This document shows positions 9,926 through 19,557 of a stretch of 64,000 bases of DNA, one piece after another (the first letter of the stretch is position 1; every line of letters begins with the position of its first letter). The stretch is from the NCBI GenBank assembly GCA_033807775.1, contig CM066315.1:5026501-5090500 (forward strand), read 5' to 3'. Below the pieces are notes generated by a model, which saw only the letters and a program-made list of their open reading frames with translations, made no database searches and had not been told where the DNA came from. Both the position numbers and the translations under genes were made by a program. The stretch is from Saussurea involucrata (lineage: Eukaryota; Streptophyta; Magnoliopsida; Asterales; Asteraceae).

Positions 9926-12476
9926 ATGAGTTCATCTGTTGCAAAAGCTAAGCTATATTTCTGTTTTGATGGTGAATGGGTGCAAGATAACAATGAGTGG
10001 AATTTTGCTTATAAATCTAAGCATGGTGTAAAAGTGTCAGTAAACTATACTTATCAGAAGTTTGTTGCATACGCCATGCAAAAATGTGGAATCAACTCTT
10101 CTGATATTTGCAAGTTAGTGTTTAAAAATGGCGATGGGTCATTTGTGGATTTATCCAACGATGGGGATATCTCTACTTTTCTGCACCTTGCAGTCGATTC
10201 AGAAAGACCCCCATTACCCTTTGTGTATCCCGGCGTATCCGACGGTGACGACGACGGTGACGAGGAGGGTGACGACGACGAAGACCTCCAAATAGAGCAG
10301 CCTGATTCTCAACAACAACAACCACCACCACCATCACCACAACCACATGAATGGCGTACTGCTGGAGTTGCTGATGACGAAACCCACGTTTTCAGAACGG
10401 GTAATTCTGAAATAGACAGATCAGACACCGATAATGATGATCACGAAGAATATACCCCTAGTAGAAAATCATGTAGTCAGATAAATGACTTTTTTGATAT
10501 GCCCCCTATTCTTCCAGACTCCCATACCCAGACACAAAGCTACGAACCTACACCTTATATTCGTAGCGAAAGTTTAACAGCAGGTCAGATATTCGATTCG
10601 AAGGATCTCTTAGCAAGTCAGATCGGACTCAAGTTCTTGGAAGAGGGTTTCCAAAGTCGCGTGCGGGCATCTGACAAAATCAAATACGTAGTTGAATGTG
10701 CTAGAGAAAAGTGTGAGTGGAGGTTGTACGCGATTCACACGGGTCCCAAAGGAGGGGCGATAATGATTAGAAAGTTGCACGACGTACACACTTGTACGAG
10801 GACGCAACTTAATCCCCACCACAAACAAGCCGGCAAAAAGACTTTGGGTGCGATCCTGAAAAACAAATTTCTTGATGTTAGCAGGTCATTGCGTCCAAAG
10901 GACATCGTCCACGACGTTCACCGGCAGTTCGGCGTCACGATTGATTACCACCAAGCGTGGCGTGCGCGCTGCCATGCACTGTTTATGGTGAGAGGCACGT
11001 TCGAGGAGTCGTATGAACGACTCCCGACATATTTATATAATTTGCAGCTGCAGAACCCTGGTACTGTCACGCAGCTACGGACCGATTCATGTGGACGGTT
11101 TGAGATGTTCTTCGTGGCCCTTGGACCCGCGGTACGTATTTTAACACGTCATATGTTTACACATTATAAACTATAACATTTACACATTATAAACTATAAC
11201 ATTTTAACCTATGTTTTTGCAGATCCGCACATTTCTGGAAAATCTACGTCGTGTCCTGATAATAGACGCAGCCCATTTAAAGGGCCGTTACTTGGGTATG
11301 ATGTTCCTGGCGGTTGCCATGGACGGGGATAACTCCATCGTTCCAGTAGCTTTCGGCGTAGGCAAGTCCGAAACCGGGGACGAGTGGACTTGGTTTCTGT
11401 CCATGTTGAGACAAGCTATCGAAGACCCGCAAGGGTTGGTGTTTATGTCTGACAGGGCTCCTTCCATAAGCGCCGCAATCTCTGCCATGTACCCAAACGC
11501 CCCTCACGCCATATGCTGTCGACATTTGGAGATGAACGCCAAATCCAAGGACAAACGTATTACCACCTACAAGGATGTCTATTGGGCGGCATGCAGAGCA
11601 TATACGGATCGGGAGTTTAACAAGTACATGAATATGCTACGATACAGTGTCAAGGAAGCAGCCAAAGTCTTTGACGATGCTGGACCGGAGAGGTGGTCCG
11701 CGGCCCATTTTCCTGGACAACGGTATGACATTCTGACCTCGAATAGTGCAGAGTCTGTGAATGCACTCTCCCGTTTTGCGCGTAGATGTCCGATTGTTAA
11801 TCTTATGGACTACTTTCGGGCCTTTCAACAAGAGTGGTACCAAATTCGACGCCTAAAAGGAGCTAAGATACAAAATGCACTCACACCAACGGCGAAGAAT
11901 ATCGTTCAGTACAGGGCGCGTCGTGCGGCGACATGGCCGGTAAGAGCAATCGGGTATGGGAAGTACGAGGTGCATGATGACTATATTAACGCGATTGTGA
12001 ATATGGAAGACCACCTTTGTTCGTGTCGCGAATGGGATAAATCTGGGTTACCGTGCGGCCATGCCATCGCTGCAGCAACATATATGGGTCGTACAGATTG
12101 CAGCGACTTGGCTGTACCTTTCTTCACGTCCGAATATTACCGGAAAACATACGTGGAGGTAATAAACCCAGCTGGACCCCCTACAGCATGGGTGTATCCA
12201 CCCGACCCGCTTCCACCATGCTATCCACCTTTAATGGATAAGAACAGGGCCGGGAGACCGAGAAAGAACGACCGACGTCCATCACGTGGTGAAAGTTCGA
12301 TACAACGAAGATGTACTCGGTGCCAATGCGTAGGACACACTCGTGGAGAGTGTCCAAATCCCGCCCCTTCAACCGTGCCAAGGAGACATTCTGTCAGTCA
12401 CACCCCGGGCCCGTCACAACTTGAACCATATGGAACAAACCCATATGATACTGTTGATCTAAACACTGATTTGTAA
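9926..12476 (+). CDS. MULE-2 MuDR-type transposase (819 aa, two exons)
   Basis: Exons are 9926-11131 and 11223-12476, with a phase-0 intron (GT at 11132, AG at 11221-11222). Residues 1-95 form a PB1-like N-terminal region. Residues 100-150 are acidic and Q/P-rich. Residues 215-275 resemble the MuDR plant transposase DNA-binding domain. The MULE RNase-H-fold core follows, with Asp417 (IIDAAHLKG), Asp479 (MSDRAPS), a CCRH motif (500-503) and Glu579 (NSAESVN) as the likely DDE triad. A SWIM zinc finger uses C668, C670, C680 and H682. A GRPRK AT-hook-like patch (747-751) and a zinc knuckle C-x2-C-x3-GH-x4-C (766-779) close the protein. No frame break is seen, so this can be the active source of transposase for MULE-3. 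Function as a cut-and-paste DNA transposase in the nucleus is inferred from the family. Confidence 0.9.
11132..11222 (+). other. MULE-2 transposase intron
   Basis: GTACGT donor and TTTTTGCAG acceptor. The intron contains a direct duplication of ACATTATAAACTATAACATT, also present in MULE-3 (16069-16159) but single in MULE-1, showing that copies 2 and 3 share a recent ancestor. Confidence 0.85.
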
Positions 12477-12479
12477 ATG

Positions 12480-12900
12480 ATATATATACACACATACATA
12501 TGCTTCTAAATGAACATTGATAACACAGCTAGTTTTAAATGATATATATATTCGTATTATATATTTACACACATAAAGAAAATAGGAGACCTTCAATTTT
12601 TCTTAGTATTTTCTTGACCTTGTTCTTGCATCCATGGCAGTGAATGTTAACTCTGAGTACACATGTCTGTTTATATATTCATATTAGATACGTTTTAATT
12701 TTAACAAATTACACCATTATAGTTAATTATTTAATTTATGGTACATCTCATATTTTTTTTTCAATTTTGTTTTACACTCCTATCGCATTAACATAATAAT
12801 CATATATTAACTAATTCATTAAATCGTTTTAAATTATTATTATTTGAATGTGTTTATAGATATCGTGAATGGCAATAGGAGAAGGTAGAATTGTTTATAA
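12480..12900. repeat. repeat-derived spacer inside MULE-2
   Basis: AT-rich segment without a gene. From about 12700 it matches 16860-17045 in MULE-3 and 48180-48350 outside any MULE (shared words ATTTATGG.ACATCTC and GATATCGTGAATG.CAATAGG). The external copy belongs to the repeat that follows the Harbinger element, so the MULE appears to have acquired this segment. Confidence 0.6.
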
Positions 12901-13086
12901 ATGGGGTTTTGACAAGTTGGTATCACTGGACTCATTTAAGAATTGTGAAAATGGGTATTTGGCGAATGATGATTCATGTGTGTTTAAAACACTTCAGCTC
13001 CAAACACACATGAATCATCATTCGTCAAATACCCATTTTCACAATTCTTAAATGAGTCCAGTGATACCAACTTGTCAAAACCCCAT
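12901..13086. repeat. near-perfect 85-bp-arm hairpin in MULE-2
   Basis: Arm 1 at 12901-12985 and arm 2 at 13002-13086 are reverse complements with a single mismatch, separated by a 16-base loop. An RNA reading through would fold into a long duplex. The equivalent hairpin in MULE-3 is at 17067-17252, and a collapsed remnant is at 48366-48404. Confidence 0.95.
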
Positions 13087-13089
13087 TTC

Positions 13090-13342
13090 ATATTATATAT
13101 ATACACACACATACATATGCTTCTAAATGAACATTGATAACACAGCTAATTTGTATTCCATCCAACAAGCTCTTCATCTTCAATCTTTCTGACCCTTCTT
13201 CAACGGCTTCTGCTTTTGCAACCACGTATGGCCATTGTGTACCACAACCCGCACACACTTTAGCAAATGAGTTGAGGGTTGTCATATATTCTACAAGAGA
13301 AGTAGGCCCACGAATGAGGTAACCTCTGACTTGACCTTGCAT
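13090..13342 (-). CDS. minus-strand ORF of MULE-2 (unknown, conserved in MULE-3)
   Basis: About 84 residues beginning MQGQVRGYLIRGPTSLVEYM, with a C-x2-C in VCAGCGTQWPYVVAKAEAVE. A near-identical ORF is at 17150-17506 in MULE-3 but ends differently. An in-frame TAG lies just upstream of the ATG. It may be a second exon of the unit whose first part is the coiled-coil ORF at 13492-13814, with an acceptor at the TTAG before GTTGGATAC, but no clean donor in the right phase was found. I do not recognise the family. Confidence 0.4.
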
Positions 13343-13491
13343 GATGTATCCAACCTAACCGTGGTTCAGCGGCTTAAAAACTACTTTTCAGAGAAATTAA
13401 CAACAACAAAAAATACAAAACAACAACACAGTAAAAAAAATACAAATAACAACACAGTAAAAAAATACAAAAAAAAAAATATAACCACCAC

Positions 13492-13814
13492 CTACTTAAA
13501 AATTGATTTAGTTTCATCAATCCAAGCTTGCTTCTCGTTTACCTTTGCTTGAATAATTGCGAAGTCTTGCAGAATATGGTGAATTGCTTCTTGTTCTCGA
13601 CGAACACGAGCCTCCCGAGATTTTATATCCCCTTTCATCCTTTTGATCTCCCTGTCTTCCTCTTCGATCTTTCTCAAATGGACTGCCTTCCTGTCCATCA
13701 TTTTTTCCACTCTTCTGTTAGTTCATCTATCTCCTTTTCCTTTTTTGCTATGGCGACCTCGATTTGAGGTGACATTTTTTCAGGAGTAGACTTAGGGTTT
13801 GATGACGATGCCAT
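13492..13814 (-). pseudogene. minus-strand coiled-coil ORF of MULE-2, frameshifted
   Basis: Counterpart of the 107-residue ORF at 17650-17973 in MULE-3. The ATG at 13814 (MASSS...) opens the frame, but a run of six T at 13701-13706 replaces seven T in MULE-3, a one-base loss that shifts the frame. Only the region from MEKMMDRKAVHLRKIEEEDRE onward (13710 to 13492) stays open in the conserved frame. The protein is highly charged with heptad-like K/E/R spacing and no recognisable domain. Its 5' side abuts the right TIR, which would act as its promoter. Confidence 0.55.
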
Positions 13815-13944
13815 TTGTGGATGAAATGAGAGAAGAGAGAAATCAATTCAAAGAAAGAAAGCAAGAGAGAAATCAAGAAAGAAAGCAAGAGGAAGTGTGA
13901 ATTGTGAATTGCATACTACTGATATTTATGGATGAAATCTCAAA

Positions 13945-14311
13945 CATGCAAATGAATTTCAATCACAAATCGGTCTTCAAAGTACAATAATTGTGGAAAA
14001 AAACAGTAAAAGCATGCAAGATTCGTCTAAGTACAGGGGCTGAAAGTGTAAATTTTCAGGGACCAAAAGTGTAAATTTTCAGGGACCAAAACTGTAAATT
14101 TTGGTCCATCGCGGGCAGGGACCAAAAGTGCACCACGGCCAAAGTTGAGGGGCTTCACGGGGCATTTGGGGCCAAAATACGTGCCACGTCAGCCCTAGCC
14201 CGCGATCGCGGGATCCATCGCGAATATTTTGGGTATTTTTGCAAAATGAATTTTTTTTTTGGGTATTTTGGTAACAGTTGGTCAAACTTTGGGTATTTTA
14301 ATTAATTTCCC
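13945..14311 (-). repeat. MULE-2 right TIR
   Basis: Inverted partner of 9372-9738, with some substitutions and small indels. It lies upstream of the minus-strand ORFs. Confidence 0.88.
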
Positions 14312-14326
14312 TTTATATAATTATAT

Positions 14327-14670
14327 GGGAAATTAATTAAAATACCCTAAGTCAAACATTGAGTTACCAAAATACCCTAATTTTTTTCAATTTTGCAAAA
14401 ATACCCAAAATACCCGCGATGAGGTCCCGCGATCGCGGGATACGGTGACGTGGCACGTACTTTGGCCCCAAATGCCCCGCGAAGCCCCTCAACTTTGGCC
14501 GCGGTGCACTTTTGGTCCCTGCCCGCGATGGACCAAAATTTACACTTTTGGTCCCTGAAAATTTACACTTTTGGTCCCTGAAAATTTACACTTTCAGCCC
14601 CTGTTTTACTGTTTTTTTCCACAATTATTGCACTTTAAAGACCAATTTGTGGTTAAAATTCATTTGCATG
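14327..14670 (+). repeat. MULE-3 left TIR
   Basis: Carries the palindrome TCCCGCGATCGCGGGA at 14425-14440 and the ACTTTTGGTCCCTG words. It lacks about 25 bp present in the other TIRs just before the TTTTACTG segment. Confidence 0.85.
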
Positions 14671-14859
14671 TTTGAATCAAGGTTAAATCAATGTTTTTGG
14701 AATACCAGTTTGTGGATGAAATGAGAGATTGGTTTTCTGATATGTTGGTTGTTTCATTGATAAATAGACGTAAAATGCAAGCCATAATCCCCACACAACG
14801 ATTTCATTGTTGCAATATTTCTTTCTGCAATATTTTGTGTTTGAGATACTACTGAAAAA

Positions 14860-16636
14860 ATGAGTTCATCTGTTGCAAAAGCTAAGCTATATTTCTGTTT
14901 TGATGGTGAATGGGTGCAAGATAACAATGAGTGGAATTTTGCTTATAAATCTAAGCATGGTGTAAAAGTGTCAGTAAACTATACTTATCAGAAGTTTGTT
15001 GCATACGCCATGCAAAAATGTGGAATCAACTTTTCTGATATTTGCAAGTTAGTATTTAAAAATGGCGATGGGTCATTTGTGGATTTATCCAACGATGGGG
15101 ATATCTCTACTTTTCTGCACCTTGCAGTCGATTCAGAAAGACCCCCATTACTCTTTGTGTATCCCGGCGTATCTGACGGTGACGACGACGGTGACGAGGA
15201 GGGTGATTCTCAACAAATAGAGCATCCTGATTCTCAACAAATAGAGCAGCCTGATTCTCAACAACAACAACCACCACAACCACACGAATGGCGTACTGCT
15301 GGAGTTGCTGATGACGAAACCCACGTTTTCAGAACGGGTAATTCTGAAATAGACAGATCAGACACCGATAATGATGATCACGAAGAATATACCCCTAGTA
15401 GAAAATCATGTAGTCAGATAAATGACTTTTTTGATATGCCCCCTATTCTTCCAGACTCCCATACCCAGACACAAAGCTACGAACCTACACCTTATATTCG
15501 TAGCGAAAGTTTAACAGCAGGTCAGATATTCGATTCGAAGGATCTCTTAGCAAGTCAGATCGGACTCAAGTTCTTGGAAGAGGGTTTCCAAAGTCGCGTG
15601 CGGGCATCTGACAAAATCAAATACGTAGTTGAATGTGCTAGAGAAAAGTGTGAGTAGAGGTTGTACGCGATTCACACGGGTCCCAAAGGAGGGGCGATAA
15701 TGATTAGAAAGTTGCACGACGTACACACTTGTACGAGGACGCAACTTAATCCCCACCACAAACAAGCCGGCAAAAAGACTTTGGGTGCGATCCTGAAAAA
15801 CAAATTTCTTGATGTTAGCAGGTCATTGCGTCCAAAGGACATCGTCCACGACGTTCACCGGCAGTTCGGCGTCACGATTGATTACCACCAAGCGTGGCGT
15901 GCGCGCTGCCATGCACTGTTTATGGTGAGAGGCACGTTCGAGGAGTCGTATGAACGACTCCCGACATATTTATATAATTTGCAGCTGCAGAACCCTGGTA
16001 CTGTCACGCAGCTACGGACCGATTCATGTGGACGGTTTGAGATGTGCTTCGTGGCCCTTGGACCCGCGGTACGTATTTTAACACGTCATATGTTTACACA
16101 TTATAAACTATAACATTTACACATTATAAACTATAACATTTTAACCTATGTTTTTGCAGATCCGCACATTTCTGGAAAATCTACGTCGTGTCCTGATAAT
16201 AGACGCAGCCCATTTAAAGGGCCGTTACTTGGGTATGATGTTCCTGGCGGTTGCCATGGACGGGGATAACTCCATCGTTCCAGTAGCTTTCGGCGTCGGC
16301 AAGTCCGAAACCGGGGACGAGTGGACTTGGTTTCTGTCCATGTTGAGACAAGCTATCGAAGACCCGCAAGGGTTGGTGTTTATGTCTGACAGGGCTCCTT
16401 CCATAAGCGCCGCAATCTCTGCCATGTACCCAAACGCCCCTCACGCCATATGCTGTCGACATTTGGAGATGAACGCAAAATCCAAGGACAAACGTATTAC
16501 CACCTACAAGGATGTCTATTGGGCGGCATGCAGAGCATATACGGATCGGGAGTTTAACAAGTACATGAATATGCTACGATACAGTGTCAAGGAAGCAGCC
16601 AAAGTCTTTGACGATGCTGGACCGGAGAGGTGTTGA
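14860..16636 (+). pseudogene. MULE-3 transposase, nonsense mutation plus C-terminal deletion
   Basis: Almost identical to the MULE-2 gene. Exon 1 spans 14860-16068, the intron 16069-16159 and exon 2 16160-16636. A TAG at 15655-15657 replaces the Trp codon of the MULE-2 gene (TGG). Exon 2 then jumps from the codons for GPER directly to sequence equivalent to position 12446 of MULE-2, removing roughly 750 bp, including Glu579 of the catalytic triad, the SWIM finger and the zinc knuckle. The jump occurs at a shared GGT/GTT, consistent with microhomology deletion. It cannot produce a working transposase. Confidence 0.9.
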
Positions 16637-16739
16637 TCTAAACACTGATTTGTAAATGATATATTTACACACATACATATGCTTCTAAATGAACATTGAT
16701 AACACAGCTAGTTTGTAAATGATAAATATATTCATATTA

Positions 16740-17066
16740 GATACGTTTTAATTTTAATAAATTACACCATTATAATCGTCTCTTCGATACGTTCGACATG
16801 AGCCCAATCTTGAATTTTTTTTGGATTAATATATTTTAATATATATCATATACAGTTATACATTAAAATTCATAACCTTATAGTTAATTATTTAATTTAT
16901 GGTACATCTCTTATTTTTTTTTCAATTTTGTTTTACACTCCTATCGCATTAACATAATAATCATATATTAACTAATTCATTAAATCGTTTTAAATTATTA
17001 TTATTTGAATGTGTTTATAGATATCGTGAATGGCAATAGGAGAAGGTTTCACGAGAAGAATATTAA
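16740..17066. repeat. repeat-derived spacer inside MULE-3
   Basis: Homologous to the matching MULE-2 spacer and to 48050-48360. It additionally retains the Helitron-family marker words CGTCTCTTCGATACGTTCG and GAGCCCAATCTTGAAT, so the captured segment derives from that Helitron-like repeat. Confidence 0.6.
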
Positions 17067-17252
17067 ATGGGGTTTTGCCAAGTTGGTATCACTGGACTCA
17101 TTTAAGAATTGTGAAAATGGGTATTTGGCGAATGATGATTCATGTGTGTTTAAAACACTTCAGCTCCAAACACACATGAATCATCATTCGTCAAATACCC
17201 ATTTTCACAATTCTTAAATGAGTCCAGTGATACCAACTTGTCAAAACCCCAT
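17067..17252. repeat. hairpin in MULE-3
   Basis: Arms 17067-17151 and 17168-17252 with two mismatches and the same 16-base loop as MULE-2. Confidence 0.95.
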
Positions 17253-17506
17253 TTCATATTATATATATACACACATACATATGCTTCTAAATGAACATTG
17301 ATAACACAGCTAGTTTGTATTCCATCCAACAAGCTCTTCATCTTCAATCTTTCTGACCCTTCTTCAACGGCTTCTGCTTTTGCAACCACGTATGGCCATT
17401 GTGTACCACAACCCGCACACACTTTAGCAAATGAGTTGAGGGTTGTCATATATTCTACAATAGGAGTAGGCCTACGAATGAGGTAACCTCTGACTTGACC
17501 TTGCAT
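17150..17506 (-). CDS. minus-strand ORF of MULE-3 (unknown, 118 aa)
   Basis: Begins MQGQVRGYLIRRPTPIVEYM and is nearly identical to 13090-13342 for about 80 residues. It then reads into arm 2 of the hairpin and stops in the loop, so its last 40 residues are hairpin-derived. No known domain is recognised. Conservation over both MULEs supports a real unit more than chance, but the copies are too young for conservation alone to be proof. Confidence 0.4.
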   Translation of the reverse strand: MQGQVRGYLIRRPTPIVEYMTTLNSFAKVCAGCGTQWPYVVAKAEAVEEGSERLKMKSLLDGIQTSCVINVHLEAYVCVYIYNMKWGFDKLVSLDSFKNCENGYLTNDDSCVFGAEVF

Positions 17507-17649
17507 GATGTATCCAACCTAACCGTGGTTCAGCGGCTTAAAAACTACTTTTCAGAGAAATTAACAACAACAAAAAATACAAAACAACAACACAGTAAAA
17601 AAATACAAAACAAGAAAAAAAAATACAAAACAACTAAAACAACCACCAC

Positions 17650-17973
17650 CTACTTAAAAATTGATTTAGTTTCATCAATCCAAGCTTGCTTCTCGTTTAC
17701 CTTCGCTTGAATAATTGCGAAGTCTTGCAGAATATGGTGAATTGCTTCTTGTTCTCGACGAACACGAGCCTCCCTAGCTTTTATATCCCCTTTCATCCTT
17801 TTGATCTCCCTGTCTTCCTCTTCGATCTTTCTCAAATGGACTGCCTTCCTGTCCATAATTTTTTTCCACTCTTCTGTTAGTTCATCTATATCCTTTTCCT
17901 TTTTTGCTATGGCGACCTCGATTTGAGGTGGCATTTTTTCAGGAGTAGCCTTAGGGTTTGATGACGATCCCAT
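17650..17973 (-). CDS. minus-strand coiled-coil protein of MULE-3 (107 aa, unknown)
   Basis: The start at 17973 gives MGSSSNPKATPEKMPPQIEV. A longer ORF extends upstream to 18057, but its extra segment (MLSFLISLLLSFFE...) reads the CT-rich leader, so I prefer the internal ATG. Residues 20-100 are rich in K, E, R and I with coiled-coil spacing (DELTEEWKKIMDRK, IEEEDREIKRMKGDI). The stop follows KSIFK, although a GTAGGT right there could be a splice donor leading toward 17506. It is convergent with the transposase and driven from the right TIR side. The role is unknown: perhaps a MULE accessory protein, perhaps a captured host fragment. Confidence 0.5.
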   Translation of the reverse strand: MGSSSNPKATPEKMPPQIEVAIAKKEKDIDELTEEWKKIMDRKAVHLRKIEEEDREIKRMKGDIKAREARVRREQEAIHHILQDFAIIQAKVNEKQAWIDETKSIFK

Positions 17974-18111
17974 TTGTGGATTAAATGAGAGAAGAGAAAT
18001 CAAGAGAGAAAACAATTCAAAGAAAGAAAGCAAAAGAGAAATCAAGAAAGAAAGCAAGAGGAAGTGTGAATTGTGAATTGCATCTTACTGGTATTTATGG
18101 ATGAAATCTCA

Positions 18112-18502
18112 AACATGCAAATGAATTTCAACCACAAATCGGTCTTCAAAGTACAATAATTGTGGAAAAAACAGTAAAAGCATGCAAGATTCGTCTAAGT
18201 ACAGGGACCAAAAGTGTAAATTTTCAGGGACCAAAACTGTAAATTTTCAGGGAACAAAACTGTAAATTTTGGTCCATCGCGGGCCATCGCGGGCTGCGAT
18301 CGCGGGCAGGGACCAAAAGTGCACCGCGGCCAAAGTTGAGGGGCTTCGCGGGGCATTTGGGGCCAAAATACGTGCCACGTCAGCCCTAGCCCGCGATCGC
18401 GGGATCCATCGCGGGTATTTTGGGTATTTTTTGCAAAATTGAAAAAAATTAGGGTATTTCGGTAACAGTTGGTCAAACTTGAGATATTTTAATTAATTTC
18501 CC
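18112..18502 (-). repeat. MULE-3 right TIR
   Basis: Inverted partner of the left TIR, with the CCCGCGATCGCGGG palindrome near 18390-18403. Confidence 0.85.
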
Positions 18503-18513
18503 TAATTATATAT

Positions 18514-18636
18514 ATGGTTCAATTTGTGTAGGGTTTTGGAGCTCGAGCATGATGTTGCAATAAACTATTTTATAATGTGACAATTTGTGTAGGGTATTGG
18601 AGCTCGAGTAGGGTACATACGATAAATGTTGCAATA
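18514..18636 (+). repeat. echoes of bHLH exon 3 (copies 2 and 3)
   Basis: CAATTTGTGTAGGGTTTTGG plus AGCTCGAGCATGATGTTGCAATA at about 18519-18561, and CAATTTGTGTAGGGTATTGG plus AGCTCGAGTAGGGT at about 18580-18616. These are tandem relatives of 9294-9352, now separated from it by the two MULE insertions. Confidence 0.6.
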
Positions 18637-18639
18637 TAT

Positions 18640-18914
18640 AAGTGTCTATATATATATAATGTGTGTGTCTATAATTTATATATATATATATATATATATA
18701 AATGTGTGTGTGTGTCTCGACAATAGTAGTATGTATGATAAAGAAATATATATTAATTAAACAATCACAAACGCTTGTACATAATTTGGTCGAGGATATG
18801 TCGATATATTCATATATTTCACAAAATCAACTTGTAAATAAATACGCATTACATAAATTACTGTTTTTTTTTCGGAAATGATTATTATAAATTTATAATT
18901 TACGAATTGGTTAA
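18640..18914. other. microsatellite and AT-rich spacer
   Basis: (TA)n and (GT)n tracts at 18645-18712, then AT-rich DNA. No gene is seen. Confidence 0.6.
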
Positions 18915-19519
18915 TCTATACATATAATAAACATGTATCTGGACGCAGTTTACATTATAAGTTCAATTAACACACTGATATTCACTCTTCCTTAAATCTC
19001 TCCTTAATTCAAAATTTTTAATTTATACGTTACATTTGCTACCCTTATAATTAGGTATGTAGTTTACTTTTAATCCCTTACTTTTTCATTTTTTATTTTA
19101 GACTCTTATCATATAAACATAAATAATGTATATGAACTAAAATGCATTAAAAACATTTCTATTTTTTACAATTTATACCATTGTAATCGCTTCGTCAATA
19201 CCTTCGAAATGAGCCCAATATTGAATATTTTTTGATATAATTATATTATTAAATATCATAAATATATACGAATATTTGTGGACGATTAAATACCGACCTT
19301 ATCGATTCAAAACTTAAAAACTCACAAAATTTTGTATTTTATTTTCTTATGATTGTCTTCTAGCAAATCTTTACATATAGTTACTTAAAAACCTTGACAT
19401 ATAATCAATTAATCATCACATTCAACCAAATAAGAACATGAAACAAAATTATTTTTTCAAATTTTCGACTTTAGATTCGAGATAGTTCGCGCAGCATCGC
19501 GCGCGGGGTACGTATCTAG
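18915..19519 (+). mobile_element. non-autonomous Helitron (605 bp)
   Basis: Starts TCTATACATATAATAAA after an A and ends in CTAG before a T. A CGCGC/GCGCG stem-loop (GTTCGCGCAGCATCGCGCGC, about 19486-19505) lies about 15 bp before the CTAG end. These are the canonical plant Helitron features (5' TC, 3' hairpin plus CTRR, insertion between A and T, no target duplication). The interior carries the marker words GAGCCCAATATTGAAT and TTCGAAATGAG, which recur in related repeats at 39000-39560, 45560-46018, 47829-48180, 48680-48860 and 49370-49640. There is no coding capacity. Confidence 0.85.
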
Positions 19520-19557
19520 TATATAATATATATCTTCATAGGAAAGGGTTCAAACAA

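Larger units (their letters stand above)
9372..14311 (+). mobile_element. MULE-2, apparently intact Mutator-like element (4.94 kb)
   Basis: Terminal GGGAAATTAATTAAAAT occurs in inverted orientation. TIRs are about 365 bp (9372-9738 and 13945-14311). Flanks are TATATATAA (9363-9371) and TTTATATAA (14312-14320), a 9-bp duplication with one mismatch. From left to right it holds an intact spliced transposase gene on the plus strand, AT-rich sequence shared with the 48180-48405 repeat, a hairpin (12901-13086), and two minus-strand ORFs (13090-13342 and 13492-13814). The convergent arrangement is like that of maize MuDR, whose second gene mudrB is unrelated as far as I can see. The element looks potentially autonomous. 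Confidence 0.93.
14327..18502 (+). mobile_element. MULE-3, defective sibling of MULE-2 (4.18 kb)
   Basis: Same termini as MULE-2 and flanked by a perfect 9-bp duplication TAATTATAT (14318-14326 and 18503-18511). Its left duplication overlaps the right duplication of MULE-2 by three bases, so the two elements are only 15 bp apart and in the same orientation. TIRs are about 14327-14670 and 18112-18502. The transposase is truncated, but the hairpin and both minus-strand ORFs are kept. It is probably dependent on a transposase supplied in trans. Confidence 0.93.

Noticed and set aside
12869..13051. Plus-strand ORF through the hairpin
   Set aside because: Codes only for the foldback arms; no conservation beyond the inverted repeat itself.
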